Shown here: positions 21,066 to 32,933 of the stretch, piece after piece
Position numbering within the stretch: the stretch's first letter is position 1
Layout: each line of letters begins with the position of its first letter
Assembly (NCBI RefSeq): GCF_042186555.1
Contig: NC_133324.1
Span: forward strand, 137,242,156 to 137,306,155
From: Aquarana catesbeiana
Taxonomy: Eukaryota; Chordata; Amphibia; Anura; Ranidae
DNA length: 64,000 bases
Reading direction: 5' to 3'
Notes under the pieces: model-generated
Databases searched by the model: none
Told to the model about the DNA's origin: nothing
Seen by the model: the letters and a program-made list of their open reading frames with translations, nothing else
Program-made: the position numbers and the translations under genes

Positions 21066-21359
21066 AATGATGTAAATAGTTCTGAAACCTCCTGTGACCC
21101 ATGATGTGGTATCCCAGGAGAAGGCAGGTGGCTACATCATTCTCCCAAAGGCAAACGTCCTTGCAGGGTACACAAAATAAGGTAGTTTAAAAGAGAAAAA
21201 AAAATATATGATTCCATAAAAGTGTTGGGGGAGCAATATTAAGAAAAAGTGAAAGGTGAAGGTCTGCTTTAAAGAAGATTTCAACTCAGTCGCTAAAAAT
21301 CTTAAAAAAGCTTTACCATGGTTTTGTAAGTTAAAAAGTTGTTTTCAATCTTTTTAATA

Positions 21360-22738
21360 TGTAGCCTTCAATAAAGTGTAGCCGCAAGTAAACTGGGATC
21401 CCCCACCCTGCACAGCCAGACACAGCAAATTCTCACAGGCACTCTTAAGCCAGAGAACAGTCCATGACTTTGTTTTATTGAGGGTAATAAACTTGGATAG
21501 GGATGGGAGATTTTGGGATGCCCATTCGACTTCAGAACAAAACTTCAGGGACAACTCTTCCTATATACAGTAAAACCTTGGTTTGAGAGCATTTTGCAAG
21601 ACAAGCAAAATGTTTTAATAAATTTTGCCTTGATATACAAGCGATGTCTTGATATAAGAGTAGCGTCATGTCACAACTGGAGTATAAAAAAGAAGAGAGG
21701 AGCCTCTAAGTGTAGCAATATGGTTACATTTAATGAAGGTACAACATTTAGCAACTTATTGCTACACTTAGAGGTGCCTCTCTTCTCTTTTATACCCTGT
21801 AAAAAAAATGCTTTGATATACAAGTGCTTTGGATTACAAGCATGTTTCTGGAACGAATTATGCTTGCAAACCAAGGTTTTACTGCATAGTATATATACAC
21901 ACAGCTCCTCTTCTTCCTCCAGCACCCACTTGCTTGCAGAACCCAGCTATGTCACCCTGTAGTATTTTTGTAGCTATGTCACCCTGTAGTATTTTTGTAG
22001 CAAAGGTAATAATAAAGCAGGGACTCACAGCCCCCATACTTGAAGAACAGATAGGGTAGCACAGCTCACACTTTTTCCAGTACTTCCTCTCTGTAGTCAC
22101 TGCTCCCAGCACCACCTCTTCAGGCACTGCCAATCTGCCTGGCTGCAGCTGCCCCTTTCACTAGCCCTGCAGGCTAACTTCTCCCCTTAGTCCTCCCGAC
22201 TGACACTAACCAGCCCACCTGGATGACTCTCAAGAGATCTCCCGGATGTGCTGACGTGCTCCTGCTGTCCTCTCCTTGCTTCCGTGCCTCCAGGAAGAGT
22301 TTCCTCTGTGTATTTTAGGGGGAATCTTTCGGCACCCAAGCCTCAGGCTCGAAGCCACCCTCCCCCCCCAGACTAGAGTGTGCCCTCAAGGGCCACCGAC
22401 AGCCTCCTCAGCACTCCATGTTCATCTTCCTCCCGACTGCCCCTGCTGGCATAACTCATGTCTATTTAGGTGGCCTTCCCCCTTCCAGACCCTTTTTGCT
22501 GGGGATTTTTATGGGAACCTCAAAAATATGCATGGCAGCCCCTTCTTACTTCCACCCTTCAGCTGTGGAAGTTTCTTCCAGCTTCCAGACCAGGAGAAAG
22601 TGTCAGAGAGCCTGATAAGTCATCCAGCCCCCGAGTCATTGAACCCTGACCCATATTCAGAACCCAGGCCTGGCTCTCAGCCAAACCAAATTTTCCTGCA
22701 TTAACACCTACTTCTAGCACACATTAGAGAGTGCTACA
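21360..22738 (-). mobile_element. LTR-like element, copy 3 (minus), split by a Tigger-like MITE
   Basis: Read on the minus strand it starts TGTAGCACTCTCTAATG at 22738 and ends 'gaaggctaca' at 21360. The 3' third ('ctatccaagtttattaccc', 'aataaaacaaagtc') matches copies 1 and 2. Without the 317-bp insert it is about 1.06 kb, the same size as copy 2. No clean TSD and no gag/pol frames were found. Confidence 0.65.
21568..21884. mobile_element. Tigger/pogo-like MITE
   Basis: The ends CAGTAAAACCTTGGTTTG and its inverted copy 'caaaccaaggttttactg' are typical of pogo/Tigger elements. A second inner inverted pair ('gcctctaagtgtagcaat' at about 21701 against 'attgctacacttagaggtgc' at about 21758) makes it a double hairpin. 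The left flank is TA as expected; the right flank is mutated to CA. Confidence 0.85.
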
Positions 22739-22768
22739 AAAGGAAAAATTAAAGGTCCTTTTTTCAGA

Positions 22769-22783
22769 CACTATCATTGGGTT
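22769..22783 (+). repeat. Left copy of a 15-bp TSD
   Basis: CACTATCATTGGGTT recurs exactly at 24301-24315 and brackets a retroelement-like insertion carrying a nested hAT element. Confidence 0.7.
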
Positions 22784-23225
22784 GAAAAAAAGGGGACCCT
22801 AAGGTCAACGCTGCGCTCAATAATTAGCAAATATTAAAAGTGTAAGCAGCCAGCACCAAAAGTTCAATACCATAAACTTCCAATAGAATAAACAACACAG
22901 TAAGTGCCGCGCTAAAAATTGTGAAATAAGATATCAATTAAGATAAATAAAATAATGAAATGCTCAAACAAAAATGCTTACAATAATAAGTGAAATTAGA
23001 AAATACCAATATTTACATAAAAAAGAAAAAATTACAAAAAAAGAAAAAAAAGAAAAAAGAAAACTAAAGCAATGTCCCATAGTGATCAATGAGAAAATCC
23101 ATAAGTAATGTGCTTCCACAGGAGAAAAAGTGAATTGCAGGAAACAGAAGCTGTGACACCAATCTTCCTAATGCAAAACCAGCATGTATTCAGGTCAACA
23201 CCCAAAAGTGAGGTAGCTTGCTTAC

Positions 23226-23969
23226 TAGGGGGTGCAACGGATCGTCACCGATCCGTGATCCGAACGGTTTAGCCTGTTCGGATCAGCACACATGTGCTCC
23301 GCTACCAAGATGGCCGCCGCTCCGGAGCTAGGCCGAAGCCGCGGCCTTTCCTAAGGCCGAGGCCATCTTGGTACACCCTGCGGCCGTGTACCACGTGATC
23401 GCTCCGTCAAATGACGGAGCGATCACTTGTAAACAAACCGGCGTCATGACATGACATTCTTCTCTCCCCTCTGTGTACTGATCTGTACAGTGGAGGGGAG
23501 AGATCAGATGGCAGCAGTGCCAATACTCTGCCATGCCCTGCCAATACTCTGCCATGCCCTGCCAATACTCTGCCATGCCCTGCCAATACTCTGCAATGCC
23601 CTGCCAATACTCTGCAATGCCCTGCCAATACTCTGCAATGCCCTGCCAATACTCTGCAATACCCTGCCAATACCCTGCCAATACCCTGCCAATACTTTGC
23701 CAATACTCTGCCAATACTCTGCCAATACTCTGCCAATATTCTAGCAATACCCTGGAATACTCTGCCAATACTCTGCCAATAGTTTGCCAATACTTGCCAA
23801 TACCCGCCAATACTCTGCCAATACCCTGCCAATACTCTGCAATACCCTGCTAATATATTATTACAGTGGGGGAGATTTTTTTTTTGTTGATCCGAAAAAT
23901 GATCCGAACCGTGACTCCTGATCCGAGGAATGATCCGAACCATGAGTTTTTTGATCCGTTGCACCCCTA
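23226..23969. mobile_element. hAT non-autonomous element with perfect 8-bp TSD
   Basis: The ends are TAGGGGGTGCAACGGATC and 'gatccgttgcaccccta'. The flanks TTGCTTAC at 23218-23225 and 23970-23977 are an exact 8-bp TSD, diagnostic for hAT-type insertion. 'gatccgaac' words are repeated near both ends. The middle holds a satellite array, not a transposase. Confidence 0.9.
23518..23860 (+). repeat. 21-bp satellite inside the hAT element
   Basis: Units of 'tgccctgccaatactctgc' plus two bases repeat from about 23520, then decay into 10-11-bp units ('tgccaatactc', 'tgccaataccc'). Because 21 is a multiple of 3, long open frames occur on both strands (for example minus 23328-23964, repeating 'GIAEYWQ'); they are not genes. 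Confidence 0.92.
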
Positions 23970-24544
23970 TTGCTTACCAAAAAGCCATGACTGCTGCTAG
24001 CAGTCTCTCCCAGCACAGGGAATTTGGAAGTCTCCCCAGAACTTCTAATCCTCCAGATCAGCCGTTCTTTCTATTATTGCTCAAAAATAGAAAATAGAAA
24101 CTTCCATAGTGCAGTATATCAATACAATCTTGTTTATTAAAACAAAGGTTTGCATTTACAAAAACGATGTGTCATCAAAAGCGGTTGTGTCTCATATAAA
24201 CCTGCGGTTTCTCTATTCGTTTCTCCCTATTCCCAAAGTGTTCGTCTCACCAGCGTCACGGAAGGCTGGCGTGATGGCGTTACCGTCCGAGGCTCCACCC
24301 CACTATCATTGGGTTACCTGCAGCCCTGGTTGAGACTACAAGCAGCTGTGTTGAAAACAGACCTGAAACAGACATGGCCGACTGCTGTCAGTATCAGCTG
24401 GTCCACAAAAATGATGTGCAGTCACTAAAATCTCAAATAAGCTTAGCATTGTAATTCCAATTTTAATATTTTAAACCTGCAGCTTTCATTTAAAGAATAC
24501 CTGTTGATCCTGCCATGAAAGTGCCTGTTCAGGCACCTCCTGTA

Positions 24545-25407
24545 ATGGTGTGACAAAATTCTGTTATCTCCTAACTGTGCATGCAATAGACAACAAAAAC
24601 ATTGCGGTGGGCCTGAAGTTTGCCAAAGAGCACCTTGGCAAACCACAACGCTACTGAAAAATGTTTTGTGGACTGATGAAACAAAAGATGAATCGCTCTG
24701 GAAGAATGCTCAGCACTATGTATAGCACAAAAAGGCCAAAACGTACCAACACCATAACATCATCCCATTGGTGAAGTATGGTGGAGGCAACATGATGATT
24801 TGGGCTTGCTTCACTGCCTCTTTGGCCTGGTCCAGTTGCCATCATCGAGTGGAAAATGTATTCTCAAGTTCACCATAATATCTTACAGGATAATGTCAGG
24901 GTGACTGTCTGCCACCTGAAGCTTAGCAGCAGGACAATGACCCTAAGCATCGAAGTAAATACACCACAGACTGGCTTAAGAAAAAGAAAATGCACCTTTT
25001 GGAGTGGCCAAATCAAAGCCCAGACTTTAACCCCATAGAGATGCTGTGGAATGACCCCAGGAAAGCCGTTCACACCAGACATCCTACAAATGAAGCAGTT
25101 TTTCAAAGGAATGGTCAAAAATTCCCCCTGAACATTGTGCAGGTCTAATCCAGAGCTACCAAAACGCTTGTTTGAAGTCATTGCTGCCAAAGGAGGTTCG
25201 ACCAGCTATTAACTCAAATGGTTCACTTACTTTTTCCTCCATCACTGCAAATGTTTAATGGGTGTGTTAAATAAAGATACAAGAAATTGGAGCACATTGT
25301 GCTTGTCTATTGTTGTGACTTAGATGAGAATCAGATCACATTTTATGGCAAATTACTGCAGAAAACCTATTAATTCCAAGGAGTTCACATACTTTTTCTT
25401 GCCACTG
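24545..25407 (+). pseudogene. Tc1/mariner-type transposase relic
   Basis: Conceptual translation across frameshifts shows the C-terminal two-thirds of a Tc1-like transposase, the enzyme that cuts and pastes Tc1/mariner DNA transposons. 'WTDET' near 24669 gives the first D of the DDE triad, 'QDNDPKH' near 24930 the second, and 'SPDFNPIE' near 25015-25040 the E. A stop and frame changes break it, and the N-terminal DNA-binding part and left terminal repeat are missing. The right end 'agttcacatactttttcttg' plus CCACTG, then TA (25408-25409), fits a Tc1 terminal repeat. Confidence 0.85.
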
Positions 25408-25710
25408 TATTCAAAGTCTGTACTCCTTTTTGTTGGTTCTTTCACAGCTGCTGATATCTTCTGCTGGTTGTTTTCCTGGTCTGTCTGGTCAGGTCCGTCA
25501 TTAAGCACCTAAAGAGGATGCAACTTCTGCACATAGAGTAAGCACTGTGGGTATACCATGGGCAGTCTGCACAAATTAAAATATTGCTAGGAGCAAGGTG
25601 AAGAAATTTGTTTAGGAAAGGAGACTTTGCATACCTCTTCTGCTAAAAAAAAACTCTGGCTCCTAGCAGCTTTTAATTTAGGTATGTTAGTTCCTATTTA
25701 AAGTATTTAA

Positions 25711-26580
25711 CCACTTCATCCCCAGAAAATTTCCCCCCTAATGATCAGGCCATTTTTTGCGATACAGCACTGCAATGCTTTAACTGACAACTGCGCGGTC
25801 GTGCGACGCTGTACCCAAATAAAACAATTTAAAGAAAAAAAACAAATATTTTTTACTTTTTGCTATAATAAATATCCCCCCCCCAAAAAAATTAAAAAAC
25901 AAATTTCTTCATCAGTTTAGGCAGATATGTATTCTTCTACATATTTTTGGTAAACAAAAATCCCAATAAGTGTATATTGATTGGTTTGTGCAAAAGTTAT
26001 AGCGTATACAAAATAGGGGATAGATTTATGGCATTTTTATTATAATTTTTTTTTTCACTAGTAATGGCGGTGATCAGTGTTTTTTTATCGGGACTACGAC
26101 ATTGCAGCGGACAGATCGGACACTTTTGACACTTTTTTGGGACCATTGACATTTATACAGCGATCGGTGCTAAAAATAGCCACTGATTACTGTAAAAATG
26201 TCACTGGCAGGGAAGGGGTTAACACTAGGGGGCAATCAAGGGGTTAAATGTGTGTCTTAGGGAGTGTTTCTAACTGTGGGGGACGGGACTGCCTGGGGGA
26301 GGAGACCAATCGCTGTTACTAAGCAGTAGGAACAACAGATCAGTCTCCTCACCCCTGACAGAATGAAGATCTGTCTGTTTACATTGACAGACCTCCGTTC
26401 TGTCTCTCTCAGGAGCGATCGCGGGTGCACGGCGGACATCGCGACCGCCGTGCACGTGCATCGGCTCCGTCGTCGTGCGTGCCCCCTAATGCTCTTAAAG
26501 CGGCCGACGTACAGCTACGACGGCTCACCCAGGGGAGCCAACCTGCTGCAGTATAACTGCGGTGGTTGGTCCTCAAGTGG
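25711..26580. mobile_element. TTAA-type (piggyBac-like) non-autonomous element, copy C
   Basis: TTAA at 25707-25710, left end 'ccacttcatccccag', right end 'ggttggtcctcaagtgg', then GTAA (a one-base change from TTAA). The same internal order as copies A and B is seen, with a G/C-rich right end ('gatcgcgggtgcacggcgg'). No intact transposase. Confidence 0.8.
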
Positions 26581-26584
26581 GTAA

Positions 26585-28525
26585 GGCAAAAGTTTTTATT
26601 GGATAGAATGAAGAAGGATTAGAACACCTATCAGGTTTTTATTGCTGCTCATTAGGGAAATTCCCTACCTCTATTTACTGTTATCATCTCCAAAACAGTA
26701 ATAGAGGAAAAATATTCAATTTGGGACACTAGTTCTGGTGACAACCAGGGATTTCTCACTTTGGAGAGATTTCCTCTCACTTCCTGTTTTGTCCTATGGG
26801 ACAGGAAGTGAAGGCAATGGTATGAGGTGGGGCCATAGGAGCTGGTGCCCCAGGCGCAAAATTCCTAGGGGCGCAAAAGATGTGAGCAGGGATGCTCTGT
26901 GGGGTGCCCTCAGTCCCTAGCGCTGCGATCTCAACATCTGCAGCAGCCGGCATTTCTCCCAGGCTACCTGTCACAACACACACACATATCAGAGGGAAGC
27001 TGGGCACCTCCTTGGCTCTGGCATGTATCATTGGTGGTAGGAGGATTTGTGCTTGAATTGCCCCAGGCACTGGCAACCCATGCTACGCTACTTAGTGAAG
27101 AGGAATCTAACCTATCGGACACAGATAGCAAAAGAGAACCAAAGAACTGTTATAGCCCCGCCATACCTATCTTGCATACCCTGTGTGAAAAAAAAAAAAT
27201 GATCTCTATACTTACCTTTTTGAAGTCCACTTCAGTCTGGTCATGTGATCCTGCAGCTTTTTAAGGAGTGGAATGTTTATTTACTTACCGTACCTTTCCG
27301 GTGTCCCATTAAGGGTGGCTTCACACTGATCCGATGCAGTTTGGCCACAGCGTAATGTAGCCATGGTTTCCTTCTGGGTTAGCTGCACTGCCATAGACTT
27401 CTATTAGACTTCTATTGGGTGGTTTTGTAGAATTTTCTGAAAGCATATGTGGGCAGGGCCACTTACCCTGCACGTGGGGGTACCTTTTGCACAGAGCGCA
27501 CTCATCAATACCAGGGACCAGGCAGGCACCTTAATCTGGTGAGAATCAAACATTACGGTGGTTCTCTGACTTAGGGATGAGCCCTACACTGTGCTCAGTA
27601 ATTATACAGAGTCCTTCTGTAGCATGTTGTCCCATGTCACTACACACACTTCCCCTCTGTATATTGCATTTAGGAGGGACACCACTGAGCCTGTGCCCTA
27701 TCTACCATTTCAGAGTACCTCTATCACCTCACTCCCAGTGGCAGAATGGGTTCCTGCTGTGCACCTAGCATGGACTTCATGCGTGCACTTGATTAACTCT
27801 TTCCCGTAGCATGGGTCTAGGTAACGTGGCTTCAGTACAGTTGCTTTGGGAAACCGACCGATAGGGAGGGAGCCATATTACCCACCCCCTTGCTACCAGT
27901 GGACCCTTCGCCACGCCAGGTACCCCGCTTTATGACTGGCTGCAATCTACTTTGCATTAGTTTTTGGTTACCCACAGTAACTGCATTCCTTCTCCAGCAT
28001 GTCTTGCCGAGTACCCTTTGTGGTGACTTTGCTTCATACCCCACATGACACATGACCCTACTGCTTTCATACGCCAGAAACCATCATGAACCCCTTCAAA
28101 TGACTTCAGAGTAGGCTTAAAACAGTTGATGCAACTTTACTGAACATTTTGCAGCAATGTCCAACATTAACAATTCAGTGCAACATTCCCTAACTGACTC
28201 AAGTAGGCTGCCTAGGCGTACCTCAGCAAGGTGATAGCCCAAAAATGGCATCTTCCAAGACTTGGTGGTGCTCTGGCTTCCCTGTGTCTTCCAAGGGACT
28301 GCTGGTCTCAGAACATTAGCTCTTCCCCACTAACTAACAGACTGTAGAGAAACCTGCCTACATGTACCAGAAGTCCTGCATGCAGGACTTTTGGTGCACT
28401 GCCAGAACACGCATCATAATGACCCAATTTAATGGAAGTCTATGACAAAGCATGGCTAACCTGCACAACAACCACAGGTACACTGCACTGTGGGGAAACA
28501 CCGGCAGAATGGTGTGAAAGGGAAC
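26585..28525. other. Mixed short repeats without a gene
   Basis: At 26590-26830 and 27100-27150 are pieces of a dispersed family also seen at 29800-30030 and 57180-57350 ('gacacagatagca', 'tctggtgacaaccagg'). 'ggcttcacactgatccg' near 27314 is inverted against 'ggtgtgaaagggaac' near 28510, suggesting a MITE carrying inserted DNA. No coding exon recognised. Confidence 0.45.
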
Positions 28526-28984
28526 TTAAAGTGGAGTTCCACACAGGAATAGAACTTCCGCTTTAAGTACTGGTGACTCCCTGACATGCCACATTTGGCA
28601 TGTCATTTTTTTGGGGGGGAGGAGTGGGTACCCAGTTTTGACAGGCACCCAGCTCCACTTCCTCTCCTGGTGCCGCGGCGCCGAGCGGAAGTTCTCCTCT
28701 CCCCTCTCCCTCCTTGCAAACTTCTGGGACATGTCACAGGACCCAGAAGATTGCCCGGCCATTCACAAAGCACAGCGCGGTGCGCGCATGTGCAGTGCGC
28801 GCCCGGCTGTGTAGCCACAGCCGGGCGCCCACAGTTACAATGCCGGCACCGTGAAGAGGAGGGGGAGATGAGCGAGGCTTCGGGCGCCCGCAACGCTGGA
28901 CCGTGGGACAGGTGTCTGTTTATTAAAAGTCAGCAGCTACACTTTTTGTAGCTGCTGAATTTTTAAATTGGTGGAACGCTTTAA
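28526..28984. mobile_element. MITE, 'ttaaagtggagttccac' family
   Basis: The left end 'ttaaagtggagttccac' is inverted against 'gtggaacgctttaa' at 28971-28984. The centre is G/C-rich and gives overlapping shadow frames on both strands. Confidence 0.65.
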
Positions 28985-30029
28985 GGAAAAGATGCCACTT
29001 CTACGCTCCCCAGCAGCTGCAATATTCGACCTTAAGATGACTCAAATACTTGCTGCATGCTGTGGTTCTTCCTGCTGGCTTCCATGTTTTGTAGTTATCA
29101 GCAGCAGCTGTACATAGCACATTGGATGAAGCAGATGTGATCAGTATATATACATATCTTTACCTGCTACAAGTATATTGCCATTTGCTTACAGCAGCCG
29201 TCCATTTTTACTAAGAATTAAAAACACTGAATAAGCTTTTCTAGCCATGTGTAGTCTTCCCTTAGTCAATGCTCATTATATACAATAGCAGAAGTATGCA
29301 TATAATTGAAGAGCATACATGCCAGGAACAATCATTACATGGACTGAAATAAAAAAGGATTAAGAAAAACAACATAACATTATCTGCGTGGTCTGCTAAA
29401 AGTAGAAATCACAAATATGAGTGTCAACAGTTTTCATGTGGTCCACACCACTGTCTCCCCGAAAAACCTGATGGAGCAGTCTCTGGGCACATGATATCCA
29501 CAATGTAACTGTGCTAAACATAGTTGTAAATCAGTATTTGGTTTATACTAATTATAGGAGTCCAAAAAAGACAGGAAGATTAAGTTCAACTAGCGGACAG
29601 AAAGTGCTGATAGTGTGGTTTTTAGAGGTAACTATGGCTATATCTTTGAGATATTTTCATTGTCACTGACTAATTAAATATTATTTTGTATTGCAGGAAA
29701 GGAGCATTGCAATTCCTTGCCTGAGTTTGATAGTAGAGCTGCTACATGCCCAGCCAGAAGGACAATAGAATAGGAAGTCTAAAGGGTTACTAGATTGAAA
29801 GTAAAGAAGATTTAAAGGCAACTTTTTTTCATTTTGGATAGATGATAGGAGGGTTATAACCCCTGTCAAGTTTTTTTGCCATCTTTGCATCATTGGGGAG
29901 ATTTTCACTTACTCCCTTGTCCCAAAGCCAAAACAGAAAGTGAGCGAACATTCCTCCAAAGTGAGGGAATCCCTGGTCATCACCAGGGTCACCAGAACTA
30001 GTATCTTCATTGGAAGATTTCCACTCCTG
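28985..30029. other. Unassigned non-coding stretch
   Basis: Nothing coding is recognised to about 29770. From about 29800 to 30030 lies a copy of a dispersed repeat also found at 26590-26830 in opposite order ('aaagtgagggaatccctgg'). Confidence 0.4.
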
Positions 30030-30398
30030 GATTCCTGGAAAAATCAGTTTGTAAATGGATAGAAACCTGGCAAAAAGACCGAATTCAGAGAGTAGTGGTT
30101 AATGATTCTTACTCTGAATGGTCTAAGGTTATCAGTGGTGCACCCCAAGGTTCAGTGTTGGGACCCTTACTTTTTAATATATTCATAAATGATATAGGGT
30201 CTGAGATTAAAAGTATAATTTCAGTGTTTGCAAATGACACCAAGCTATGCAGTAGAATAACGTCCTTACACGATGTCTCCAATTTACAAGCCGGCCTCGA
30301 TGCACTGTTAAATTGAGCAACTATGTGGCAAATGAGGTTTAATGGTAATAAATGTAAAGTTATGCACTTGGGGGCTACGAATATACATGCATCATACA
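30030..30398 (+). pseudogene. LINE (CR1/L2-type) reverse transcriptase fragment
   Basis: The frame 30095-30316 encodes 'GAPQGSVLGPLLFNIFIND' and then 'FANDTKL', the RT motif B and C region of CR1/L2/Jockey-type LINEs. The usual FADD box reads FAND, so the second catalytic aspartate is lost. The piece is 5'-truncated; the 3' end of the same LINE probably resumes at 30826 after a nested MITE. Confidence 0.8.
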
Positions 30399-30825
30399 TC
30401 AGGGACGTGCATCCAGGGGAGGCAGGTGAGGCAGAGCCTCACCTGCCATGAACATAAAAAAAAAAAATTGAGCCTCGAGGGTCGTAGCTCGGCGACCTGA
30501 GGGCACAGAGACGCCAAATTTACTTGAGCAGCCTGTCAGAAGCTACAGTAATACAGAGTGGCCAGTTTAAATACAAGCTGGCACACTCTGTTTGCAGCAG
30601 ACTGAGAGGATGAGCTAACAGTGCCTCTCCTCACTTCTTGTCAGAGGCACTGGGCTCAATGAACAGCTTGGAGTCTTGAACCAATGCTAAAGTACCATTA
30701 GCCCCAGATGTCCAATAAAAATGCTGCAGTGGAGGCACGCCTCTCACTGCAGTGTCATAGAAGGGGCATGTGTCTAAAAGACAAATGTTCCCTTCCAGCC
30801 CAGCCCTCTTAACTTTTAATCACAC
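30399..30825. mobile_element. Probable MITE nested in the LINE fragment
   Basis: The insert starts 'cagggacgtgcatccagggg' with an internal 'aggtgaggcagagcctcacct' hairpin. It separates the LINE RT region from its 3' tail. The right terminus is not clear. Confidence 0.5.
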
Positions 30826-30881
30826 ATAGGTTGGACTTGATGGACTTTTTTCAACCTCGCCTACTATGTAACTATGTAACT
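30826..30881 (+). mobile_element. LINE 3' end with 'tatgtaac' tail
   Basis: 'ggttggacttgatggac', 'tttttcaacctcgcc' and a terminal tandem of 'tatgtaac' resemble the 3' end common to frog CR1/L2-type LINE copies. It likely belongs to the RT fragment at 30030-30398. Confidence 0.65.
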
Positions 30882-31408
30882 AGAAGGAAAAAAGAAAAAG
30901 ATTTACCCACAATCCCATGATTTTCTCCCACAGTTAAGAGGGAGAATGAGAATCTGCTGCTGTTGAAAAGGTACTGTTATAATCAAGCTAAATCATATAT
31001 TTTTATGCTATATGTTATAACATAATAATTTATTATTTATCTATTTACTGTGAAATTACTGGTTTGAAGTTATAACTTCAAACTTCAGTAATTTGTCTGT
31101 TTGTCTGCCACCTGCTTGAGTACAGTTTTTGAAAATATAGTAAATTACCTTACAAACAATATATAATAATTATGTGTATATTACTTATTGTAACCCCTTG
31201 CCACCCAGGCCAATTCTGACACTTCTCTCCTACATGTAATAATCATCATTTTTCATGAATATATATATAAAAAAAAAAAAACACTAAAGATAACCCAATT
31301 TTTTTGTATAATGTGAAAGATGATGTTACGCCAAGTATATAGATACCTAACATGTCACGCTTTAAAATTGCGTACAATCGTGGAATGGTGCCAAACATCA
31401 GTATTTAA

Positions 31409-32073
31409 CCACTTCCCATCCCGTGCATAGTAATATGATGGCCGCAAGGTGGCTCTGCCATCCCAGGTGGCCGTTATATGAAGTCCTCAGCTTCCCGGCT
31501 GTCCTGGGGGCGTGCGCGCCCGCCGCAATGCTCGGGAGCCGATGAGCGATGTCTGCCGGGCACCCGCGATCGCTTGTCACAGAGCAGGGACGTGGATCTG
31601 TGTGTGTAAACACATAGATTCATGTCCTGTCAGGGGAGAGGAGACAGATGGTGTGTTCCTTGTATATAGGTATATTGGTCACCTCCCCCAGTCAGTCCCC
31701 CCCACAGTTAGAATCGCTCCATAGGTAACACATTTAACCCCTTGATCGCCCCCTAGTGTTACCCCCTTCCCTGCCAGTGACATTTATACAGTAATATGCT
31801 CTGTATGAACAGACTATCTGTCTGTTCTCCCCTCAGAGAACCAGAAACTGTGTGTTTACACACACAGATCCCGGTTCTCGGTGTGCCCCGAGCGATCGCG
31901 GGAGCCCGGCGGGCATTTGCATGGGCTCCGGGGGAGAGCAGGGGGCGCACGCACCTCCGGCGGCACGCACGCGCCCCCTAGTGGCTGTCTATGGTACCGA
32001 CATACCATGACGGCGATTCACGCAGCCGAGCCATGTTGCCGCAGTACAACTGCGGTGGCTGGTCGGCATGTGG
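31409..32073. mobile_element. Fold-back TTAA-type element
   Basis: TTAA sits at both 31405-31408 and 32074-32077, a perfect 4-bp TSD. The ends are 'ccacttcccatc' and 'gtcggcatgtgg'. The left half is a reversed copy of the family (it contains the reverse of 'ggggttaacactaggggc'), so two half-elements face each other. Open frames on both strands are G/C-rich shadows. Confidence 0.75.
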
Positions 32074-32077
32074 TTAA

Positions 32078-32700
32078 TAATGCTTATAGTGAAACATTAA
32101 AAAAATGAAAAGTTCCTTTAAATATAGTGCCTGGGGTCCCCTTAGTCTGCCTGTAAAGTGGCGCATCTGTACCATATATAGAACCTGCTGCAGCAAAACA
32201 ATCACATTTACTGGAAAATGTTGGCAATACAATACCATTGCCGACTATAGAAAAGTCAAAAACAAATGGCGTAGGGTCCCCCCCAATTCATACCAGGCCC
32301 TTCTGGTCTGGTAAGGATTTTAAGGGGGAACTCCACGGCAATATTAAAAAAAAAAATAAAAAACAGCATGGGGTCCCCCCAAAATCCATAACAGACCCTT
32401 ATTGGAGCATGCGGGCTGGCAGGCCAGGAAAGGGGGGGCGAGCGAGCACACCCCCCTCCTGAACCATATCAGGTCACATGCCCTGAACATGGGGGGTGCT
32501 TTGGAGCTCTGCCCCCCCACTCCAAAGCACCTTGTCCAAATGTTGATGGGGACAAGGGCCTCTTTCCGACAACCCTGGGCTGTGGTTGTGGGGGTCTGCG
32601 GGCTTATCGGAGTCTGGAAGCTACCTTTGTGAATGAGTATGGCCCCACCCATTCACCAAAAAAGTATAAAAAAATAATAAAAACACAGAGACAGTTTTTG
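32078..32700. repeat. Fragment related to the hAT element at 59.6 kb
   Basis: 'ttcctttaaatatagtgcctggggtccccttagt', interrupted by small changes, matches 59844-59880, and 'gcctgtaaagtggcgcatct' matches 59886-59903. A G/C-rich 'ggggtcccccc' region follows. No gene. Confidence 0.6.
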
Positions 32701-32933
32701 ACAATCCCTTTATTAAAAATAAAAAAACAAATGTCTCCCCTTGTAGATTCATTGTCAATCACGCCACCCCGCCGCCACTGCCAGACCCGAAAAAAATAAA
32801 AATAAATGCTTCGCCGTCAACAAAACTATTGCCTACTTCAGGCTCCGCCATTTGACACTTCTTATATGGGTAAGGGCTGGAGCCACGTGGTGATGTCACC
32901 TGCTGGCACCGCCCCCTTGTGACGTCACCTTGT

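Larger units (their letters stand above)
22784..24300 (-). mobile_element. PLE-like insertion (minus), split by a hAT element
   Basis: The insertion is flanked by a perfect 15-bp TSD. Read on the minus strand it has AATAAA near 24131, with a diverged 'ttttgatgacacatcg' word upstream that resembles a decayed hammerhead core. TSD length and layout match the two better PLE insertions. No RT frame remains, so the class is inference. Without the 23226-23969 hAT element and its TSD copy it is about 765 bp. Confidence 0.5.

Noticed and set aside
23518..23860. CRISPR-like regular repeats
   Set aside because: Units are contiguous with no unique spacers and the genome is eukaryotic; this is a satellite.
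23328..23964. Long repetitive frames on both strands over the 21-bp array
   Set aside because: The repeat unit is a multiple of 3, so stops are avoided by periodicity; no non-repeat coding sequence.
24150..24190. Possible sixth hammerhead (minus: 'ttttgatgacacatcg')
   Set aside because: No GAAAC box follows; only half a core resembles the motif.
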